DNA of 64,000 bases from CAWGJF01 sp963715745 (lineage in GTDB: Bacteria; Bacteroidota; Ignavibacteria; Ignavibacteriales; Ignavibacteriaceae): the NCBI GenBank assembly GCA_963715745.1, contig OY970271.1:3658001-3722000 (forward strand), in the 5' to 3' direction. The translations under genes were made by a program, and so were the position numbers. Below are positions 60,739 to 64,000 of this stretch, one piece after another. Below the pieces are notes generated by a model. That model was given only the letters and a program-made list of their open reading frames with translations, made no database searches and had not been told where the DNA came from. Numbering within the stretch: position 1 is the first letter of the stretch; each line of letters starts with the position of its first letter.

Positions 60739-61908
60739 ATGCATTTAGCAAAAATATTAGTCGTTGATGATGAGCCGGACCTGCAAGAACTTATTCGGCA
60801 GAAATTCCGGAATAAGATAAAAGCAAATGAATATGAATTTCATTTTGCTGAAAATGGTGCGGAAGCTCTTGAAAAAATTATTAACGACGGAACGATAGAT
60901 CTTATATTGACCGATATCAATATGCCGGTTATGGATGGACTCACTCTTCTTTCCAAAATAAATGAACTTAATAATAAAATATTGCGATCTGTAATCGTTT
61001 CTGCTTATGGTGACATGGAAAATATAAGAACTGCTATGAATCGAGGTGCGTATGATTTTATAACAAAACCAATCGATCTGAAAGATCTGGAAATAACAAT
61101 TGAAAAATCATTAAAAGAAATTGAAGAATATAAGCAAGCAATGGTAAGTCATAATAAACTGGTTGCATTGCAGCAGGAGCTGGATATTGCAAATGTTATT
61201 CAAACATCAATTCTTCCAAAAATTTTTCCTCCATTCCCGGACAGAAAAGAGTTCGACATCTTTGCAAAAATGATTCCTGCTAAAGATGTCGGTGGCGATC
61301 TGTATGATTTTTTTTTAATAGATAAATACAGGCTTGGAATTGTGATCGGCGATGTTTCGGGGAAAGGAATTGCAGCAGCATTGCTAATGGCAGTATGCAA
61401 AACATTAATTAAAGCTACCGCATTAAAAGGAATGCCTGCTGATAATATTTTATCGGAAATTAATAATATTATTGTCGATGAAAGTCCTCCCAATATGTTT
61501 GTCACAGTTTTTTATGGTGTACTCGATACACGCAGTGGAGCCTTCGAATATTCAAATGGCGGGCATAATCCTCCATTTCTACTTTCTGAAGATGGAAAAG
61601 CAAAACAATTCGAAAATATTGGAGGGCTTATGATAGGTGCAATGAAAGATGTTCCTTATGAATCAAATGTGGTTATGATTAAGCCTGGAGAAAATCTTTT
61701 GTTTTATACTGATGGTGTCACCGAAGCATTCAATAAAGATAATGAAGAGTATGGGGATGAACGTCTTTTAATCTCCCTTGAAGGCAAAAATAATTTGAGC
61801 CCAAATGATCTTGTGCATCATGTTTTTGAGAATATTAAAACGTTTTCGGATGGAGTTGAGCAATCGGATGATATTACCTGCCTGGCATTGAAATATTTGA
61901 AACGCTAA
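60739..61908 (+). CDS. Response regulator with PP2C (SpoIIE/RsbU-type) phosphatase output
   Basis: A 389-aa protein: receiver domain (1-125) with Asp59 in ILTDINMPVMDG, a coiled-coil linker (about 128-160), and a PP2C-type serine phosphatase domain (about 165-389) with AKDVGGDLYDFF, GDVSGKGIAAALLM, NGGHNPP and the metal-binding TDGVTE and SDDITCLALK motifs. Homologues dephosphorylate anti-anti-sigma proteins (partner switching). No anti-sigma or anti-anti-sigma gene is in the window. AAGGA precedes the ATG. Last gene of the sensory locus. Confidence 0.94.
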   Translation: MHLAKILVVDDEPDLQELIRQKFRNKIKANEYEFHFAENGAEALEKIINDGTIDLILTDINMPVMDGLTLLSKINELNNKILRSVIVSAYGDMENIRTAMNRGAYDFITKPIDLKDLEITIEKSLKEIEEYKQAMVSHNKLVALQQELDIANVIQTSILPKIFPPFPDRKEFDIFAKMIPAKDVGGDLYDFFLIDKYRLGIVIGDVSGKGIAAALLMAVCKTLIKATALKGMPADNILSEINNIIVDESPPNMFVTVFYGVLDTRSGAFEYSNGGHNPPFLLSEDGKAKQFENIGGLMIGAMKDVPYESNVVMIKPGENLLFYTDGVTEAFNKDNEEYGDERLLISLEGKNNLSPNDLVHHVFENIKTFSDGVEQSDDITCLALKYLKR

Positions 61909-61978
61909 TTTAATCTAAAAGAATATTTTAAAGATTCAGGATTAATTAACCAGTTCTTTTATTCACAGGAAATTGATC

Positions 61979-63379
61979 TTACAAAATAAACTTACTCAGA
62001 TCCCTGTCTTTTACAATTTTATCCAGCTTATCTTTTACAAACTGCGCAGATATTTCAACGGTTTCTGATGGAACTTTGTCAGGAACGTCAAAAAGTATTT
62101 CATCAAGCAAAGTTGTTAAGATTGTATGTAATCTTCTTGCACCAATATTTTCTACCTGCTCGTTTACTTCTGTGGCAACTCTGGCAATTTCTTTAATTCC
62201 ATCTTCAAGAAAATGAAGCCTAACTCCTTCGGTTTCCAATAGCGCACTATATTGTTTCAGCAATGCATTCTGCGGAGTTGTAAGTATCTGGACGAAATCA
62301 TCTTCAGTTAAACTGCTTAATTCAACTCTTATCGGGAATCTACCCTGCAGTTCAGGAATAAGATCTGATGGCTTGGCAATATGAAATGCACCTGAAGCAA
62401 TAAACAAAACGTGATCTGTTCGAACAACACCATACTTTGTATTCACATTTGACCCTTCAACAATTGGAAGAAGATCACGTTGAACTCCTTCACGAGAAAC
62501 GTCGGGCCCAGAAGATTTACTTCCTCCGCCGGTAACTTTATCTATCTCATCGACAAAAACTATCCCGGAATCTTCAACGCGTTTTATAGCTTCTTTCTGA
62601 ACAGATTCCATATCGATTAATTTCTGCGCTTCTTCTTGTGTAATTATTTTTCTTGCTTCAGCAATTGAAGTTTTTCTTTTTTTTCTTTTCTTTGGCATCA
62701 GGTTACCCATAATTTCCTGGATGTTAATTCCCATATCATCCATACCAAAGGGGCCAAGTACCTGCATTCCAACACTTGAGGATTGTTGCGAGTCAAACTC
62801 AATTAGTCTTTCATCAAGCTGTCCGTTTTTTAACTTCACTTTCATCCATTCACGTGTCCGCTGGTTTTGGTATTCGTCTGTTTCTTCTTCTTTCACTTCA
62901 TTCACCTGCTGCTCCTGTACCTGCTGCATTTGAGGATGAGGTCTTTTTACCGGCGGAATAAGAATATCAAGAATTCTCTCATCAGCCATCTCTTCAGCCT
63001 TTTGCTGAACTTCTTTTGTTTTTTCTTCGCGAACCATATTAACAGAAATTTCTGCCAGGTCGCGGATCATTGACTCAACATCCCTGCCCACATATCCAAC
63101 TTCAGTAAACTTAGAAGCTTCAACTTTTACAAAAGGAGCCCTGGCTAACTTTGCAAGTCTGCGTGCAATTTCAGTTTTACCAACTCCGGTTGGTCCAATA
63201 AGAATAATATTATTTGGCATTATTTCTTCACGGAGCTGACCAGTTACATTTTGTCTACGCCATCTATTCCTTAAAGCTATTGCAACAGCACGTTTGGCTT
63301 CTGTTTGCCCTATTATATATTTATCAAGTTCCCGAACAATCGAAGTTGGTGTAAGTTCATCCATGTGATTATTAAACAT
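61979..63379 (-). CDS. hslU: ATP-dependent protease ATPase subunit HslU
   Basis: A 466-aa AAA+ unfoldase (ClpY). Walker A GPTGVGKT at 62-69, the I-domain (about 110-240, with a Gln/Glu-rich region and a basic KKRKKRK stretch), Walker B GIVFVDEIDK near 275, sensor and C-terminal domains, and a C-terminal tail (DLSKFIL) like the one that docks into HslV. It unfolds substrates for the HslV peptidase in the cytoplasm. It starts 15 bases after hslV; GGAG lies 11 bases before the ATG. Confidence 0.96.
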   Translation of the reverse strand: MFNNHMDELTPTSIVRELDKYIIGQTEAKRAVAIALRNRWRRQNVTGQLREEIMPNNIILIGPTGVGKTEIARRLAKLARAPFVKVEASKFTEVGYVGRDVESMIRDLAEISVNMVREEKTKEVQQKAEEMADERILDILIPPVKRPHPQMQQVQEQQVNEVKEEETDEYQNQRTREWMKVKLKNGQLDERLIEFDSQQSSSVGMQVLGPFGMDDMGINIQEIMGNLMPKKRKKRKTSIAEARKIITQEEAQKLIDMESVQKEAIKRVEDSGIVFVDEIDKVTGGGSKSSGPDVSREGVQRDLLPIVEGSNVNTKYGVVRTDHVLFIASGAFHIAKPSDLIPELQGRFPIRVELSSLTEDDFVQILTTPQNALLKQYSALLETEGVRLHFLEDGIKEIARVATEVNEQVENIGARRLHTILTTLLDEILFDVPDKVPSETVEISAQFVKDKLDKIVKDRDLSKFIL

Positions 63380-63394
63380 AATATCCCGCTCTCC

Positions 63395-63931
63395 TTAATC
63401 AATTACTTCAACATTAATTTTATCATTTGTATAAATACAAATTTCTGAAGCAGTTTTTAATCCTTCTTCAACGATATCTTTTGCCGAAAGTTTGCTGTGC
63501 TTCTTCAGCATTTTTGCAGCAGCTAATGCATACATTCCGCCGGAGCCTATTGCTACTATTTTATCATCCGGTTCAATCACATCGCCATTGCCCGAAACAA
63601 CAAGTGCTATATCTTTTGAGATAACAGCAAGCATTGCTTCAAGTCTTCTTAAATATTTATCGGTTCTCCATTCTTTTGCAAGCTCAACTGCTGCACGGTT
63701 TACGTTTCCACGGTACTGCCCCAGCTTATCTTCAAATCTTTCCATTAAAGAAAAAGCATCTGCAGCGCCGCCGGCAAATCCGCAAAGAACTTTTCCATCC
63801 ATCAGCTTCCTGATTTTCATCGCGTTATGTTTCATTACGGTGTTTCCAATTGAAACCTGTCCATCGCCACCAAGTGCTGCAATTCCATTATGAACAATAC
63901 CAAGTATTGTTGTCGCCCTTATTTCTTCCAT
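63395..63931 (-). CDS. hslV: ATP-dependent protease peptidase subunit HslV
   Basis: A 178-aa proteasome-beta-like peptidase (ClpQ). The catalytic N-terminal threonine is the TT at residues 7-8 (RATTILGIV); the short propeptide before it is removed on maturation. The GGDGQVSIG and CGFAGGAADAF segments are typical. AAGGA precedes the start. Forms the HslVU operon with the next gene. The remaining 69 bases of the window upstream hold no gene start. Confidence 0.96.
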   Translation of the reverse strand: MEEIRATTILGIVHNGIAALGGDGQVSIGNTVMKHNAMKIRKLMDGKVLCGFAGGAADAFSLMERFEDKLGQYRGNVNRAAVELAKEWRTDKYLRRLEAMLAVISKDIALVVSGNGDVIEPDDKIVAIGSGGMYALAAAKMLKKHSKLSAKDIVEEGLKTASEICIYTNDKINVEVID

Positions 63932-64000
63932 TTATAATTTTCCTTAAAACTTTAGTCCAAAACTATTTTCTGATTATACGGTTTAAATAATTTATAAGGA

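Noticed and set aside
37900..61908. The kinase locus as a phage-defence island
   Set aside because: No nuclease, protease effector or nucleotide-signalling enzyme is present; domains are those of ordinary two-component signalling and a PP2C output.

Overview
The window looks like chromosome of an AT-rich, Gram-negative member of the Bacteroidota/Ignavibacteriota/Chlorobiota group, most likely an Ignavibacteria-type bacterium. This is an inference from gene content: monomeric isocitrate dehydrogenase, hslVU, carAB, DUF6090 and DUF4382 proteins, many lipoproteins, and propeller-type (Reg_prop/Y_Y_Y) histidine kinases. No rRNA or tRNA gene was found to settle it. Many chromosomal genes have a Shine-Dalgarno-like AAGGA or GGAG before the start.

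Layout. 1-9.7 kb is ordinary chromosome: an M16 peptidase (5' end outside the window), ychF, a DUF4382 lipoprotein, an M48 protease with a small ferredoxin, two NAD(P) oxidoreductases, a HiPIP, a four-repeat membrane protein and monomeric icd. 9.7-20.7 kb is the most striking region. A 278-aa tyrosine recombinase on the minus strand is followed, in divergent orientation, by nine consecutive gene cassettes. Each cassette ends in an attC-like palindromic site, and in eight of nine the first bases of the cassette are the reverse complement of the left end of its own attC (six perfect, two with one mismatch, one further cassette decayed). That is the signature of integron cassettes. The recombinase lacks the insertion that marks classical IntI integrases and is closer to XerA/XerC-type enzymes. 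Cargo: lipoproteins, a CoiA-like protein, a frameshifted M61-like peptidase, an alpha/beta hydrolase, a SnoaL-like protein, an MscS channel and a baeRF-type protein.

20.7-37.8 kb returns to chromosomal genes: CIA30, SDR, flavin reductase, an outer-membrane barrel, a LytS/LytTR-type two-component pair, membrane proteins, a frameshifted lipoprotein, the carAB operon with a terminator-like hairpin just before carA, a PIN-PhoH ATPase, and a DUF6090 gene followed by a truncated paralog carrying an in-frame palindromic insertion.

37.9-61.9 kb is a nearly continuous 24-kb sensory locus. Five large histidine kinases have very different input modules (eight tandem cytoplasmic sensor units; TPRs; three kinds of periplasmic propeller architecture, one with a GAF) joined to almost the same kinase core. 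They are followed by two response regulators: a stand-alone receiver and a receiver-PP2C phosphatase. The arrangement suggests many inputs converging on one phosphatase output. The window closes with hslU and hslV. Several families of short palindromic repeats are scattered through the chromosomal part; no transposase, CRISPR array or phage gene was seen.
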